Shown: positions 43,433 through 54,178 of the stretch, one piece after another
How positions within the stretch are numbered: position 1 is the stretch's first letter
How the letters are laid out: each line of letters starts with the position of its first letter
DNA from: Lewinellaceae bacterium
GTDB taxonomy: Bacteria > Bacteroidota > Bacteroidia > Chitinophagales > Saprospiraceae
Direction of reading: 5' to 3'
Assembly: GCA_020636375.1 (NCBI GenBank)
Contig: JACJXZ010000008.1
Coordinates: 310,001 to 374,000, forward strand
DNA: 64,000 bases
The notes under the pieces: model-generated
Databases searched by the model: none
The model's input: only the letters and a program-made list of their open reading frames with translations
Told to the model about the DNA's origin: nothing
Made by a program: the position numbers and the translations under genes

Positions 43433-46400
43433 TTACCTCACCAACACCACTTCCCCCTTCGCCACTTCCACTCTCCCATCGGCCAGCACCACCTCGGCAA
43501 AAAAGGCGTACACCCCTGCCGGCATCCGCTGCCCCCGGAACGTACCGTCCCAGCCCAGGCTCTCCTGGTTGGGGGCGAAATTATCGTTCCTGAACAGCTG
43601 CTCGCCCCAGCGGCCGAACACCTGCAGGGTTTGCACCCGCTCTACCTCCGGGCCGGCAAAGACGGTGAAGCGATCGTTGCGGCCGTCCTCGTTTGGTGAG
43701 AAAGCATTGGGCAGGTAGAGCCTTACAGTGGCGTCTATTTCAATAAACAGATCATCCGAGCCGGCGCAGCCGGCGCTGTCCCGTACCGTCAGTCGGTATA
43801 GGGTACTCTCCAGCGGGCGGGCGACGGGGTTGGGGCAATCGGCGCAGCTAAGCCCGGCGAGTGGATTCCATTCGTAGATAAAAGGCGTTCCGGACAGGAT
43901 GATGGGGGTGAGCGTTATGCTGTCGCCCAGCCGCAGCGTCGTATCGCCCGGCAGCAGGACGGCCAGCGGAACCGGCTCGCCCACCGAAATGGAATAGGAG
44001 GACTCACACCCTTCGCGGTCCCGGATGTAAACATCATAAATACCGGGCGCCAAACCGGCGAACAAATTTTCTGCCTGCCATTGCTCCCTGTCGAGGCTGT
44101 ACTCGTAAGGGGGCGTACCGCCGGAGGCGATTTCCAGCAGGATAGCGCCGTCTTGCTCTCCGAAGCAGCTCGCCGGCACGCCGGCGGGTTCGGCAACCGG
44201 CCAGGAAAGCTCCTCTGGCACCTCCCGGACGCTAACGCTCCGGCAACCGGCAGCGTCAGTAACCGTCGCGGAGTACGTGCCGCCGGCCAGCACGGTGGCG
44301 GTGGCTGTTGTTTGGCCGTCGTTCCAAAGGTAAGCGTATGGCGGCGTCCCCCCGTTTGCTTCCACCGTCAGGCTGCCGGTAAGGGTAGCGCAGCTCAGCT
44401 GGCCGAGCGCGACCTGCAGGCTCGCCGTATCCAGCAGGATCACATGGATATTGTGGGTGGAGTCGCAGCCCAGCGAAGAGGTAAACATTTCTGAATATAC
44501 GCCTGGCACTGTTGCCGGCTGCCCAAAGATTTCTGCGGTGTCGCCCCGGCAAAGCCGCAGGGTGTCGTAAGTTTCGATTTCTTCCAGTTCAGCCACGGCT
44601 AGCAACAGGGTGGAATCGCAACCGTTGGCAGCGGTATAAAGGAAGGGCGTCGTGCTGCCGCCGGGCAGCTCCATGCCGTCGAACGAATAGGTTTCCCCAA
44701 AGCAGGCTTGTACTTCCAGCAGCGTCAGGGCCGTATCCAGGGCGTTGACGTTGACCAGCACCGTGGAATCGCAGCCATTGGCAGCCGGGAAGGAGAAGGC
44801 AGCCGATTGCCCGGCGGGCACGAGCGTGCCGTTATACCCGACACCCTGCCCCTCGCAGGCGGCCGTATCGATGACAGCCAGGACGGTATCGAGCGGAAGG
44901 ACGGACACCTCCACGGTAGAGTCGCACCCCCCGGCAGTGGCAAAGCTGAAGATTTCCGTTTGGCCGGGCTGCAGCGTCACCCCATTGTATTCTGCCGTCT
45001 CTCCGGCGCAGGCGCTCAGGCCGACAGACAGGTAGAACGTATCGAGCGGGCTGACGCGCACCAGCACCGTGGAGTCGCAACCGTTGGCCGCTGCGAGCCG
45101 GACTGTTTCGGACAGGCCGGGCGCCAGCAGCATACCGTTGTAATCCAGGAACTGCCCCCGGCAGATGGCGGTGTCGAGGGTGCTGGAAAAGGTATCGAGC
45201 GGCAGGGCAGTAACCTCCACCGTAGAATCGCAGCCGTTGGCGGCGGTGAACAGGAAGCTTTCGGCCTGGCCCAGCTGAAGCGGCACACCGTTATACTCGA
45301 CGGTTTCTCCGGGACAGGTGCCCAGTTCCAATGCCAGGTAGAACGTATCGAGGGCGGCGACCTGCACCAAAAGATCACTGCCGTCGGGCAGTTGGACGGT
45401 GTCCATCTCATTGGGGTGGAAAACCTGCCCTTCCACGAGGAGGGAATCACCGAAGCAGATAGCCGTATCCAGGATGGCACCACAGTCTTCTATAATTATC
45501 GTCACGCTGTCGACACTGACGCAACCGGTGCTGTTGCTCACCACCAGGTTGTAGGTAGTAGTGGCGGCCGGAGTGGCCGTCACCGCCGGGCAGTCGGCAC
45601 AGTCCAGGGTGGCGGATGGTGCCCACTGGTAGGTATAATCAGGATCTTGTGGGGTCGAGAAGCGGATGGAATCGCCGGAGCAAAGGATAGTGTCCGGCCG
45701 CAGGGCAATGGCAATAACCGGATTCAACCGGATTTCTATCGTGTCCCGCTTCACGTCGCCGCAGGCAGTGGTGGCTTCCACCCAGAAGGTGCCCGTCTCG
45801 AAAGTGGTGTAGGTTTGGCCGATCGCCCCGTCCTGCCAGCGGTAGGAGGCGAAGCCCGGCCCGGCGTCGAGCCGGAAGACGCCGTTTTCGCAGACGCTGG
45901 TGTCCGGGCCGAGGTCGATGTCCGGCACCGTCGTTTCGTAACCTGCGCTGTCGATATTGTTGGTATAATCGCACTCGATGATCTCGGTGGGCGGGAAGCC
46001 GGTTTCCAGGCTGAACACGGGAGACAGGGTGCCGTTGTCGTTGGCAATGCAGTAGATCTGCGGCCCCTGCGGATGGGGTACGGATACTGTTGTGCTGTAG
46101 CATTCGCCGGGAAGGACCGGGCCCGGAGCGGTGAGTCCATCGGCCAGCACCGTAGCACCGGGGTCGGCGGTGGGGTTTCCATCGTAGAAGGTATAGGGCA
46201 GGGCGCTGAAGAGGGTATCCGTGCCTTCATTGCAGATACGGAGGGTTACGGCCAGGCTGTCGCCGTTGCAGTAGGCGCTGTCGAGGGCGACGATGGCGTC
46301 TACCGGGCTGGCCTGGCAGAGGATATCGCACTCCGGGCTGGCCGCCACGGCCTGTACCGACTGCAGCTGTGGGTTGATATTCGGGTTGGGCTGTTCCTGC

Positions 46401-49400
46401 AGGCCGGCGTCGGCTTCGAAGAGGTTCGTCCAGTCGTTGGTTGTGACAGCAACTTCGCGGGCGAAATCGCAGTCGTCGCTGTTGAGGCTGCCGTCGGCCA
46501 GGGCCTTGACGAGCAGGGCGTCTTCCGAGCCGCCGGAGCCGGTGCGCCCTACGAAGTAGATGTTGCCCCCGGATTGTAGGATGGGCGGCTTGCAGAATGA
46601 ATAGTAAACGTCATCATCGGCCGGGCCGCCGTAGGTCTTGGCCCAGAGGGCATTGCCCTGCTTGTTTGTTTTGATGATCACCAGATCCCTGTCGCCGGCA
46701 ATGGCGTAACCGTAGAGCAGATAGCCATCAGGGACTACCACCAGCTGGAAAGCGGCCTGCAGGGAGGGGTATCCGGTGAGCCGGTATGTCTTGGCCCATT
46801 GCAGCTCGCCGGCCAGATCCGTTTTCATGATCCCTGAAGTGGAAGAGCCGTTCAGGTCGGTGCCGGCAGGGTCGCCGTAGAAGCCGGCAACCAGTTCTCC
46901 GTTATCCAGCTTTAAGCTGGTCCCGTACATTCTCGCATCCTGTGTGGAGTTGATGAGGTAATACTTAGACCATTCGAGGTTGCCATTGCCGGTGAATGCG
47001 GCGAGAGTGACCCGCATTTTCCCGAAGTTGGAGCTGAACGTATAGCGCCCCAGGCAGTACAGCACATTGCCCACCGGCACCATGCTGAAAAAGCGGTCGC
47101 TGGTGCCTCGGTTGAATTCCCGGCGCCACAGTACGGCCCCGGTATTGCGGTCCAGCTCGGCCAGGTTGGCGTTGTCGGCATTGCCGGCACCGGTGGTCAG
47201 GATGTCTCCGCCGATAAAGAAGAAATTGCCGTTCGCCGGGTTGGTGATAACCTGGTCCGGGGTACCCCGGCTGTTGAAGTAATTGACCCAGAGGAGTTGG
47301 TCGTTTTCGGGGTCATACCGGAAGGCAGTGGCGCCCCGCCCGAACGGGCCGGTCCCGTCATCCCCGAAACTGCTGCCCACCAGGAAACCTTCGCTATCCA
47401 GGTAGAGGCAGATGATGTGGTCCGGGCGATCGGTGAAATCGAAGCGCCGTACCCACAGCATTTCTCCTTCTGCCGTTACGCTGGCGATCATGGCCTCCTC
47501 GTCGAGGTAGCCGCCGATGTAGAAGGAGCCGTCGCCTGCGGAGACGATGGCCGTCGCTCCGTCAATGGTGTTGGGGTTGCCTATCGTTTTCACGAAAGTG
47601 TTGCCGCAGTCTTCAAAGCAGGGGCAGTCGCTGTCGTCACAGTCTGCCAGCCCGTCGCCGTCGTCGTCCATACCGTTGTCGCAGATCTCTTCGCAAGGGT
47701 CGGAGCAGCTGGGCCCGGCGGGCACGACCACGTCCTCCGGAAGGATTTGTGCTGCCGAGTTGTCCGGATTAAACGGGGCGGCATCGAGGTCGAAAATGCC
47801 GTCAAACGGGTCGTTCAGCTGCCAGCTTTCCACCTCCAGGGGTTCCAGGCTGCCGCATTCGGTGTCCAGTTCGCCGAAGGGGTTTACTTTGAACAACAGG
47901 ATGTCGCGGCCCGAGTCGTTGGTGGTGGTCGCGGAGATGTAGGCATAGCCGTCCCGGACAAAAGCCCCCTTGATGGACGCCACCTCCTGGCGGCCGTTGT
48001 CCAGTTCCCTGGCCCACATCAGGTTGCCGGCCTTGTCGGTTTTGACGAGCAGGAGGTTTTCGCTGCCGCCGGCAGGGGTGTAATTTCCAACGGCCAGGTA
48101 GCCGTCGCCCTGGTCCAGCACCATGTTGAGGCGCTCCGAATCGCTGCCAGGGACATCGATGATGGCTGCCCATTCGATGGCGCCGTCCAGGCCGGTTTTG
48201 GAAATATGGCCAATGACCGATGTGGTGGAAATACCAGTCAGGTCGCCGTAGCCACAAATCACCAGGGTGCCGTTATCCTCAATGATAGAATTCGAATACA
48301 GCCGGGCGCTGGTGTTGGTGCTGACCAGGTACAGGCGCGTCCAGTTGGTGGTGCCGTCCAGTTCGAACTCGGTGATTGCGGGGCGGAAGGCGGCTTGTCC
48401 GCCGCCGGCGGCGTTGTATCGGCCGGTTACATACACTTTGTCATCGACCAGGACGGCATCCGAACCCGATTCGCAGCTGCCCAGGCTGTATCGCTGCATT
48501 TGAAGGAGGTTGCCGGTGTTTTTGTCTAATTCTCCCCAGGTGACGTCGCACCCCTGCGCGCTGTTATCTCTCATGTATCCGATAAGTAAATAATTCGGAG
48601 AGCTTTCGATGTTGATGAACTCATAGGTCCGGTTGTGGTCCGGGTTGGCGATCGACCGGATCCAGGCAAAAGCCTCCGTATTCATATCATATTTGAAGCA
48701 GTACTGGTCGTCGTTGACCAGCGTCCTGGTTGAACCGACCAGATACTGCCCGTCTTCCAGCAGGGTATGGACCTCTTCCGGATCGCCGGAAAAGGGAACC
48801 GCCTTTTGCCAGATCCGGTTGCCATTCGCATCGAACTTCATGAGCAGGGATTCTCCTGCCCGGCTGCCGCCCAGGTAGAAGCCCCCGTCGGCCGCCGGAA
48901 TGAGGCAGCTGGCGGTTTCGTTGACCGTCCGGTCGCCCAGGACATAAAAGAAATTGTTCCCGCAGCCGGTGTTCGGAGCGGTGGCCTCCACATAGGCGCA
49001 GGCCAGGCTTTCGCAGAGGGCGCCTTCTGCCCGCAGGCATACGTTGTACAGGCCGGGTTCGGTGGTGTTCAGCGTGTAATTTATGCTATTGCTCACGGCC
49101 GTCCCGTTGACGAGCCAGGTGTAGGCCGCGGCGTTGGCGCTGGTATTGGTAAAAGCGACGCTCGCGCCCGCCAGCACGGTGGCATCGCCCCCGTCAAAGG
49201 CGGCCATCACCGGGCAGAACACTTCGATGGTGAGGGTAGAATCGGCGGGCAGGCAGTTGCTTAGGTTGGAAAAGGCGGTCAGGGTTACCGGAAAGCTGCC
49301 TTCCGCATTGAAGGTGTAGCTGGTGTTAGTGGCGGTGCTGAAGGGGGGCCCATCGATGCTCCACTCATAGCTGTCGGCATTGGCCGATGTGTTGGTAAAA

Positions 49401-50542
49401 TTGACGGCAGTCCCGACCGGCACGCTGAGGCCGTCGGCGAAGAAGCCCACTATTATCGGAACCGGACAGGGGTCGATGCAGCCCGGCGAGTCGAGCAGAC
49501 TGGAGCGGGTTGTTTCGGCTACGCTCAACATCCTGTTTTTCTGCCCCTGAGTAAATCGGTCGTAACATTCGAAGCGGGAGTAGTCCATGTAGTTCTCCTT
49601 CATGTCCACCTGGTCGCCCTGGCCGCCCTGGGCGACGGGGCGGAAGGGGTTGTTGGCGGAAGCGTCGTCCTCATCCGTCTGGCAGGAGTTCATATCCGCC
49701 GGACAGGGCGGGCGGGCGGTAGTATTGTCGGGCGGCGTATCGCAGACGCGGTCGCCCTCCTGCTGGCAGTCGCCGTTGGGGCAGCCGCCTTCGAAGGTGT
49801 GGTACAGGCCCAGGTAATGGCCCATTTCGTGGACGAGCACGGTAGAGGCCGTCGGGTTGCTGCCCATATAGGCCGCCTCCAGCACGATGCCGTCGTAGGG
49901 CTGCCCGTGGGCGCCGGGCAGGTAGGCGTAGCCGGCAACGCCGCAGCCGTTGTTGCTGCAGATTTCCCGCACGACCCAGACGTTGATGTACTGTGTGGGG
50001 TCCCAGCGGCTGAGGTCCTTCATCGCCTGGTCGTCGGTGCTGTTGTTCAGGTCCGTCAGGGCGGATTGCACCCGGTTGACGCCGGTGGTGGCGTTGCCCT
50101 GTGGGTCGCGGCGGGCCAGGCAGAAGGCGATCTCGGTGTCTACGCCGGTGGCGGGGTTGTAATAGCCGACATTGGCGAAGGCGTCGTTGAGGTGTTGGAT
50201 GGCGTCGGTTACCCGGGCGTCGCTGATGTTTTCGCCGCCGCCGTTGTGGATGATGTGGACGACGACGGGCAGGGTGTGTTGGGCAAGGGGGCCGCGCTCA
50301 GTGGAATTGCCGCCGGGCGAATTCCACTGGGCGGGCTGCTGAGCCAGAGCGTACAGTTGTTCTTCCAGGCGTTGGGAGGCCTGGCGGTAGGCGGGGTCTT
50401 CCTGTAGTTTCTGTTGGTGTAATGGCGCCTGAGCGCAGTAGCCGCCGGAATCTGCCGCCGGAGTGTTCTCCCGGGGAGCCGGATTTTGGAAAAAAGCCAG
50501 GAGGAGCAATGCCGGCAGGGCGAGTTTCAGGGATATGTTCAT
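43433..50542 (-). CDS. Giant secreted metalloprotease-like multidomain protein with T9SS type B tail
   Basis: 2369 residues. Signal peptide, then an M43/pappalysin-type metalloprotease domain with H238-E-M-G-H242-Y-L-G-L-Y-H248, matching HExxHxxGxxH. PKD-like domains lie at about 350-540. Two long blocks (about 545-930 and 990-1380) of beta-propeller-like repeats follow, each starting CGNNFFYVLGDRTVNE or similar. A CARDB-like region follows, then a stretch of about six 57-residue repeats ending in NGCDST (about 1730-2090), SprB-like repeats (GGTPPYAYLWNDGQT, GGTPPYEYSLDREQW) and finally a type B (gliding-associated) sorting domain (LPNAFSPNEDGRNDRF ... VLVR). It should be exported by T9SS to the surface for adhesion, gliding or proteolysis. 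No frameshift is seen. Confidence 0.92.
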   Translation of the reverse strand: MNISLKLALPALLLLAFFQNPAPRENTPAADSGGYCAQAPLHQQKLQEDPAYRQASQRLEEQLYALAQQPAQWNSPGGNSTERGPLAQHTLPVVVHIIHNGGGENISDARVTDAIQHLNDAFANVGYYNPATGVDTEIAFCLARRDPQGNATTGVNRVQSALTDLNNSTDDQAMKDLSRWDPTQYINVWVVREICSNNGCGVAGYAYLPGAHGQPYDGIVLEAAYMGSNPTASTVLVHEMGHYLGLYHTFEGGCPNGDCQQEGDRVCDTPPDNTTARPPCPADMNSCQTDEDDASANNPFRPVAQGGQGDQVDMKENYMDYSRFECYDRFTQGQKNRMLSVAETTRSSLLDSPGCIDPCPVPIIVGFFADGLSVPVGTAVNFTNTSANADSYEWSIDGPPFSTATNTSYTFNAEGSFPVTLTAFSNLSNCLPADSTLTIEVFCPVMAAFDGGDATVLAGASVAFTNTSANAAAYTWLVNGTAVSNSINYTLNTTEPGLYNVCLRAEGALCESLACAYVEATAPNTGCGNNFFYVLGDRTVNETASCLIPAADGGFYLGGSRAGESLLMKFDANGNRIWQKAVPFSGDPEEVHTLLEDGQYLVGSTRTLVNDDQYCFKYDMNTEAFAWIRSIANPDHNRTYEFINIESSPNYLLIGYMRDNSAQGCDVTWGELDKNTGNLLQMQRYSLGSCESGSDAVLVDDKVYVTGRYNAAGGGQAAFRPAITEFELDGTTNWTRLYLVSTNTSARLYSNSIIEDNGTLVICGYGDLTGISTTSVIGHISKTGLDGAIEWAAIIDVPGSDSERLNMVLDQGDGYLAVGNYTPAGGSENLLLVKTDKAGNLMWARELDNGRQEVASIKGAFVRDGYAYISATTTNDSGRDILLFKVNPFGELDTECGSLEPLEVESWQLNDPFDGIFDLDAAPFNPDNSAAQILPEDVVVPAGPSCSDPCEEICDNGMDDDGDGLADCDDSDCPCFEDCGNTFVKTIGNPNTIDGATAIVSAGDGSFYIGGYLDEEAMIASVTAEGEMLWVRRFDFTDRPDHIICLYLDSEGFLVGSSFGDDGTGPFGRGATAFRYDPENDQLLWVNYFNSRGTPDQVITNPANGNFFFIGGDILTTGAGNADNANLAELDRNTGAVLWRREFNRGTSDRFFSMVPVGNVLYCLGRYTFSSNFGKMRVTLAAFTGNGNLEWSKYYLINSTQDARMYGTSLKLDNGELVAGFYGDPAGTDLNGSSTSGIMKTDLAGELQWAKTYRLTGYPSLQAAFQLVVVPDGYLLYGYAIAGDRDLVIIKTNKQGNALWAKTYGGPADDDVYYSFCKPPILQSGGNIYFVGRTGSGGSEDALLVKALADGSLNSDDCDFAREVAVTTNDWTNLFEADAGLQEQPNPNINPQLQSVQAVAASPECDILCQASPVDAIVALDSAYCNGDSLAVTLRICNEGTDTLFSALPYTFYDGNPTADPGATVLADGLTAPGPVLPGECYSTTVSVPHPQGPQIYCIANDNGTLSPVFSLETGFPPTEIIECDYTNNIDSAGYETTVPDIDLGPDTSVCENGVFRLDAGPGFASYRWQDGAIGQTYTTFETGTFWVEATTACGDVKRDTIEIRLNPVIAIALRPDTILCSGDSIRFSTPQDPDYTYQWAPSATLDCADCPAVTATPAATTTYNLVVSNSTGCVSVDSVTIIIEDCGAILDTAICFGDSLLVEGQVFHPNEMDTVQLPDGSDLLVQVAALDTFYLALELGTCPGETVEYNGVPLQLGQAESFLFTAANGCDSTVEVTALPLDTFSSTLDTAICRGQFLDYNGMLLAPGLSETVRLAAANGCDSTVLVRVSPLDTFYLSVGLSACAGETAEYNGVTLQPGQTEIFSFATAGGCDSTVEVSVLPLDTVLAVIDTAACEGQGVGYNGTLVPAGQSAAFSFPAANGCDSTVLVNVNALDTALTLLEVQACFGETYSFDGMELPGGSTTPFLYTAANGCDSTLLLAVAELEEIETYDTLRLCRGDTAEIFGQPATVPGVYSEMFTSSLGCDSTHNIHVILLDTASLQVALGQLSCATLTGSLTVEANGGTPPYAYLWNDGQTTATATVLAGGTYSATVTDAAGCRSVSVREVPEELSWPVAEPAGVPASCFGEQDGAILLEIASGGTPPYEYSLDREQWQAENLFAGLAPGIYDVYIRDREGCESSYSISVGEPVPLAVLLPGDTTLRLGDSITLTPIILSGTPFIYEWNPLAGLSCADCPNPVARPLESTLYRLTVRDSAGCAGSDDLFIEIDATVRLYLPNAFSPNEDGRNDRFTVFAGPEVERVQTLQVFGRWGEQLFRNDNFAPNQESLGWDGTFRGQRMPAGVYAFFAEVVLADGRVEVAKGEVVLVR

Positions 50543-50765
50543 AGGGATTGGTGTTAAAAGTTTAGGTAAAAATAAGAGTTTATGGGAGGAAATGGAAATG
50601 GGGGGATTTCCTGCACCGGGGTGGCCAGTAGGAGGGCGAAGAGGAATAAAAACGTGGCCGGAGTGAGCGCGGGGAGAGATTGCTTAGAGCTGCCAGGCCC
50701 AACTGCCTGTTGGGTTCCAGGCTGTCCAACAACATTTCCAGGGCTATGTCTGATTCTTGCTCTGC

Positions 50766-51100
50766 GACGGCACGTCCGGCACATCCTGTCCATCCTGTTA
50801 ATCCTGTCTAAAAAACGCGCCCCCTGAAGGCGGCACGTCCGGTAAATCCTGTAAATCCTGTTAATCCTGTCTAAAAAACGCGCCCCCTGAAGGTGGCACG
50901 TCCTGTAAATCCTGTTAATCCTGTCTAAAAAACGCGCCCCCTGAAGGCGGCACGTCCGGCAAATCCTGTAAATCCTGTAAATCCTGTCTAAGAAACGCGC
51001 CCCCTGAAGGCGGCACGTCCGGTAAATCCTGTAAATCCTGTCTAAAAAACGCGCCCCCTGAAGGCGGCACGCCCGGTAAATCCTGTCAATCCTATTGCGA
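50766..51100. repeat. Tandem repeat block with 54- and 63-bp units
   Basis: Five units begin with acgcgccccctgaagg at 50815, 50878, 50932, 50995 and 51049, so they are 63, 54, 63 and 54 bp long. Each unit ends in two or three copies of a 9-bp subunit (aaatcctgt and variants), and unit length changes by exactly one subunit. The minus strand is open across the block (encoding IYRTCRLQGARFLDR-type repeats), but this follows from the repeat length being a multiple of three and is not evidence of a gene. Confidence 0.9.
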
Positions 51101-51251
51101 TTTCCTTTATTAGTTTTTGACGCCACCCAAGAGCGCCGTATTTTCGTCCGCCGGAAAGGCTGAAGAAGGGCGGGTAACCAATAACCAATTAGCCAATAGC
51201 CCCTTCAAGCCATGCCTGTGCCTCATCCAAACCATTAAATCCATTGCGCTG

Positions 51252-54077
51252 ATGATCAAAATTTACTCCTTAGTTCCTCTTTTCCTCGCCCTGGTTTCTT
51301 CCTCCTTCGGGCAGATTTCCTTCTCCAACGGCAACGGCCTGTTGTCCAACCCCGGCTTCCACAGCGGGGTAGCCATTGCCGTAGTAGATATGAACGGCGA
51401 CGGCCTGGACGACATCGCCCGCCTCTCCCAGGGGCAGGCCCTGCACATTGAGTTCCAGCAGCCCGCCGGAGCGCCGTTCCTGAATTACGCCTTCGGCAAT
51501 ATCGCCAGCCAGAGCCAGTGGAGCATGTGCGTAGCGGATGTGGACAACGACGGCTACAACGACGTGCTGGCCGGCGGCCGGTACGATGGCGTCAAGCTGG
51601 TGCGGGCCATGGAGAACGGGACGAGCTACGAGATGAGCACCCTGCCCGGGCCCGGGCTCTTCATTCAGGGGTCTAACCTGGCGGACATCAACAACGACGG
51701 CTGGATCGACTTTTTCGCCTGCCACGACGACGGCGAGAGCCGCATCTGGGCCAACGATTCTGCCGGCAACTTCGTCCCTGCCGACGACTGGATCGACATG
51801 GCTACCGTGCCGGCTTCCGACAATTCGGGCAACTACGGCAGCATCTGGACCGACTTCGATCACGACGGCGACCTGGACCTCTACATCGCCAAGTGCCGGC
51901 AGGGCGTCAACAACCCCGCCGACCCCCGCCGCATCAACGCCCTCTACCTCAACACCGGCGGCAACAACTTCATCGAGGCGGCCGATTCCTTCAACCTTAA
52001 GATCGGCGCCCAGTCCTGGACAGCCGACTTTCAGGACATCGACAACGACGGCGATTACGACTGCTTCATCACCAACCACGACGTGCCCAGCATGCTGCTG
52101 GAAAACGACGGTGCCGGCCATTTTACGGACATCACCGCCGGCAGCGGCATCAACATAGCCGGGCTGCCCATTCAGGGCGTCATGCGCGATTTTGACAACG
52201 ACGGTTTTGTCGACATCCTGGTGGCCGGCACCCGGCAGCACCTCTTCCGCAACAACGGCGACAAGACCTTCACCGAAGTACAAGGCGTGTTCGACAACAA
52301 CCAGATGGAGTCCTTTGCCATTGGCGACCTCAACCACGACGGCTTCCTGGATGTCTACGGCGGCTACGCCAATGTATATACCACCCCCAGCAATATCGAC
52401 GACGTGATCTGGCTCAACGACGCGGCCAGCGGCAACAACTTCATAACGGTAAACCTGGTGGGCGTGGCATGCAACCGCAACGGCATCGGTGCCCGCATCG
52501 AAGCCTATGGCCCCTGGGGCATCCAGGCGCGGGAAGTGCGCGCCGGCGAGAGCTACGGCATCATGAACTCCATGGCCCAGCACTTCGGCCTGGGCACTTT
52601 TGAGCACGTGGATTCCCTGGTCATCCGCTGGCCTAATGGCAATATCGACAAGGTAGAAGATCTGGCCGCCAACCAGTTCATCACCGTGATCGAGAATAAC
52701 TGCATCTCTCCGGATGCTTACATCGAATACGAGGGCAGCACCGTCATGTGCGAAGGGGATACCTTGCAGCTCTGGGCGCCGGAGGGTTTCGCTTACCTGT
52801 GGAGCACAGGCGACACCACGCAGTCCATTGCCGCTACTGATGCCGGCACTTACAACGTGACCGTTTACGATGGCTCGGACTGTTTCGGCGTGTCGCCCGG
52901 CGTGGCCATCACGCTCGACCCGGATGCTACCCCCTCGGTCGAGGCTGCCGGAGCAACCCGCTTCTGCCGGGGCGGTTCGGTTTTCCTGGTAGCCTCCGAA
53001 GCAGAAAGTTACTTCTGGTCGACCGGCGACACCACCGCCTTTATCGAGGTGGCGGAGGGCGGGGACTATACCGTCACTACGCCGGGCCTTTGCCGGGAGT
53101 TCACTTCGGCGCCCGTTTCCATTATCGTCCTGGAATCCCCCGCGCCGGAGATTGAATCGGCGGGCGTCGTGGACGGGCAGGCGCTGGTGTCCGCTATTGG
53201 CGACAGCATCCTCTGGTACGACGGCCCCGGCGCGGCAGCCCCCATCGCTTCCGGCAGCCTGCTCTCGGTGCCCATTGATTCCGATAGTACTTTTTACGCA
53301 GAAAACATCACCCGCTACCCCGGGGAGCTTTTCCTCACCGGCATGATGGAACACCAGGGCGGCAATTACAGCGGCAACCAGTACAACGGCGCCGTCATCT
53401 TCGATTGCCTTAGCCCCTTCACGCTGAGGGAGGTGCTGGTGTACACGGACACGGATGGCCCCCGAATCATCGAATTGCAGGATGCCGCCGGCAACGTACT
53501 GCACAGCCGGGAAGTGGAAATCCTGTCCGGCCTGCAGGTGATCACTCTGGATTTTGATATAGAACCCGGCACGAACCTGGCGCTTACCACCAATACCGAA
53601 CACAATCAGAGCCAGTTTGGCTTCAACAGCGCGCGCCTGCGCCGTTCCGACCAGGGCGTCAGTTATCCCTACGTCGTCGAGGACGTGGTAGAGATCACCA
53701 CATCCAACCTGGGCAATGACCGGTACTACTATTTTTTCAACTGGAAAATCCAGAAGCCAGGCCTGGAGTGCGCCAGCGAGCGGGTGGAAGTGCCGCTGGT
53801 GATCGTTGGCGGCGCAGAGGCCATAGCCGGGGCGGGCCGCCTGGCGGTAATGCCCAATCCGGTGTCCGACAGGTTGGAGGTGCGGCTGCCGGAATTGCAG
53901 CAGCCATCGGCAGCCCTGAAAGTATATGACGCCACCGGCCAACTGGCACGGAATTACGGTGTTCGCCGGGGCGATTCGAACATTCAGGTGGATACGGAGG
54001 GCTTACCCGCCGGGTTGTATTTCATCCAACTGGCAGATGGAGGCAGGCAATATGGCGCCAAGGTGGTGAAGCGGTGA
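51252..54077 (+). CDS. Secreted FG-GAP/VCBS repeat protein with UnbV domain and T9SS tail
   Basis: About 941 residues from ATG 51252. A signal peptide (YSLVPLFLALVSSSFGQ) is followed by about six FG-GAP/VCBS repeats, each with a calcium-binding D-x-D-x-D-G loop (VDMNGDGLDD, VDNDGYND, INNDGWID, FDHDGDLDLY, IDNDGDYD, FDNDGFVD, LNHDGFLDVYGG). A UnbV/ASPIC domain follows at about 440-510 (GIGARIEAYGPWG ... SQNSMAQHFGLG-like segment). Ig-like segments and a type A T9SS domain end the protein (VMPNPVSDRLEVRLPE ... GAKVVKR). It is a surface or secreted binding protein with a beta-propeller head. Confidence 0.9.
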   Translation: MIKIYSLVPLFLALVSSSFGQISFSNGNGLLSNPGFHSGVAIAVVDMNGDGLDDIARLSQGQALHIEFQQPAGAPFLNYAFGNIASQSQWSMCVADVDNDGYNDVLAGGRYDGVKLVRAMENGTSYEMSTLPGPGLFIQGSNLADINNDGWIDFFACHDDGESRIWANDSAGNFVPADDWIDMATVPASDNSGNYGSIWTDFDHDGDLDLYIAKCRQGVNNPADPRRINALYLNTGGNNFIEAADSFNLKIGAQSWTADFQDIDNDGDYDCFITNHDVPSMLLENDGAGHFTDITAGSGINIAGLPIQGVMRDFDNDGFVDILVAGTRQHLFRNNGDKTFTEVQGVFDNNQMESFAIGDLNHDGFLDVYGGYANVYTTPSNIDDVIWLNDAASGNNFITVNLVGVACNRNGIGARIEAYGPWGIQAREVRAGESYGIMNSMAQHFGLGTFEHVDSLVIRWPNGNIDKVEDLAANQFITVIENNCISPDAYIEYEGSTVMCEGDTLQLWAPEGFAYLWSTGDTTQSIAATDAGTYNVTVYDGSDCFGVSPGVAITLDPDATPSVEAAGATRFCRGGSVFLVASEAESYFWSTGDTTAFIEVAEGGDYTVTTPGLCREFTSAPVSIIVLESPAPEIESAGVVDGQALVSAIGDSILWYDGPGAAAPIASGSLLSVPIDSDSTFYAENITRYPGELFLTGMMEHQGGNYSGNQYNGAVIFDCLSPFTLREVLVYTDTDGPRIIELQDAAGNVLHSREVEILSGLQVITLDFDIEPGTNLALTTNTEHNQSQFGFNSARLRRSDQGVSYPYVVEDVVEITTSNLGNDRYYYFFNWKIQKPGLECASERVEVPLVIVGGAEAIAGAGRLAVMPNPVSDRLEVRLPELQQPSAALKVYDATGQLARNYGVRRGDSNIQVDTEGLPAGLYFIQLADGGRQYGAKVVKR

Positions 54078-54178
54078 GGGAGGAAGGAAGGAAGGGGTTA
54101 GTATTGATTATCGGTAACTATTTAGGCCTATCTCCACCCGGCATTTTCGCCCTTTGTTTGCCCCAACCCTAAAGGGCT

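Noticed and set aside
50766..51100. CRISPR array
   Set aside because: The units are nearly identical throughout; there are no unique spacers and no cas genes.
50554..51126. Minus-strand protein of IYRTCRLQGARFLDR repeats
   Set aside because: The repeat units are multiples of three long, which keeps any open frame open. No start signal or domain is seen.
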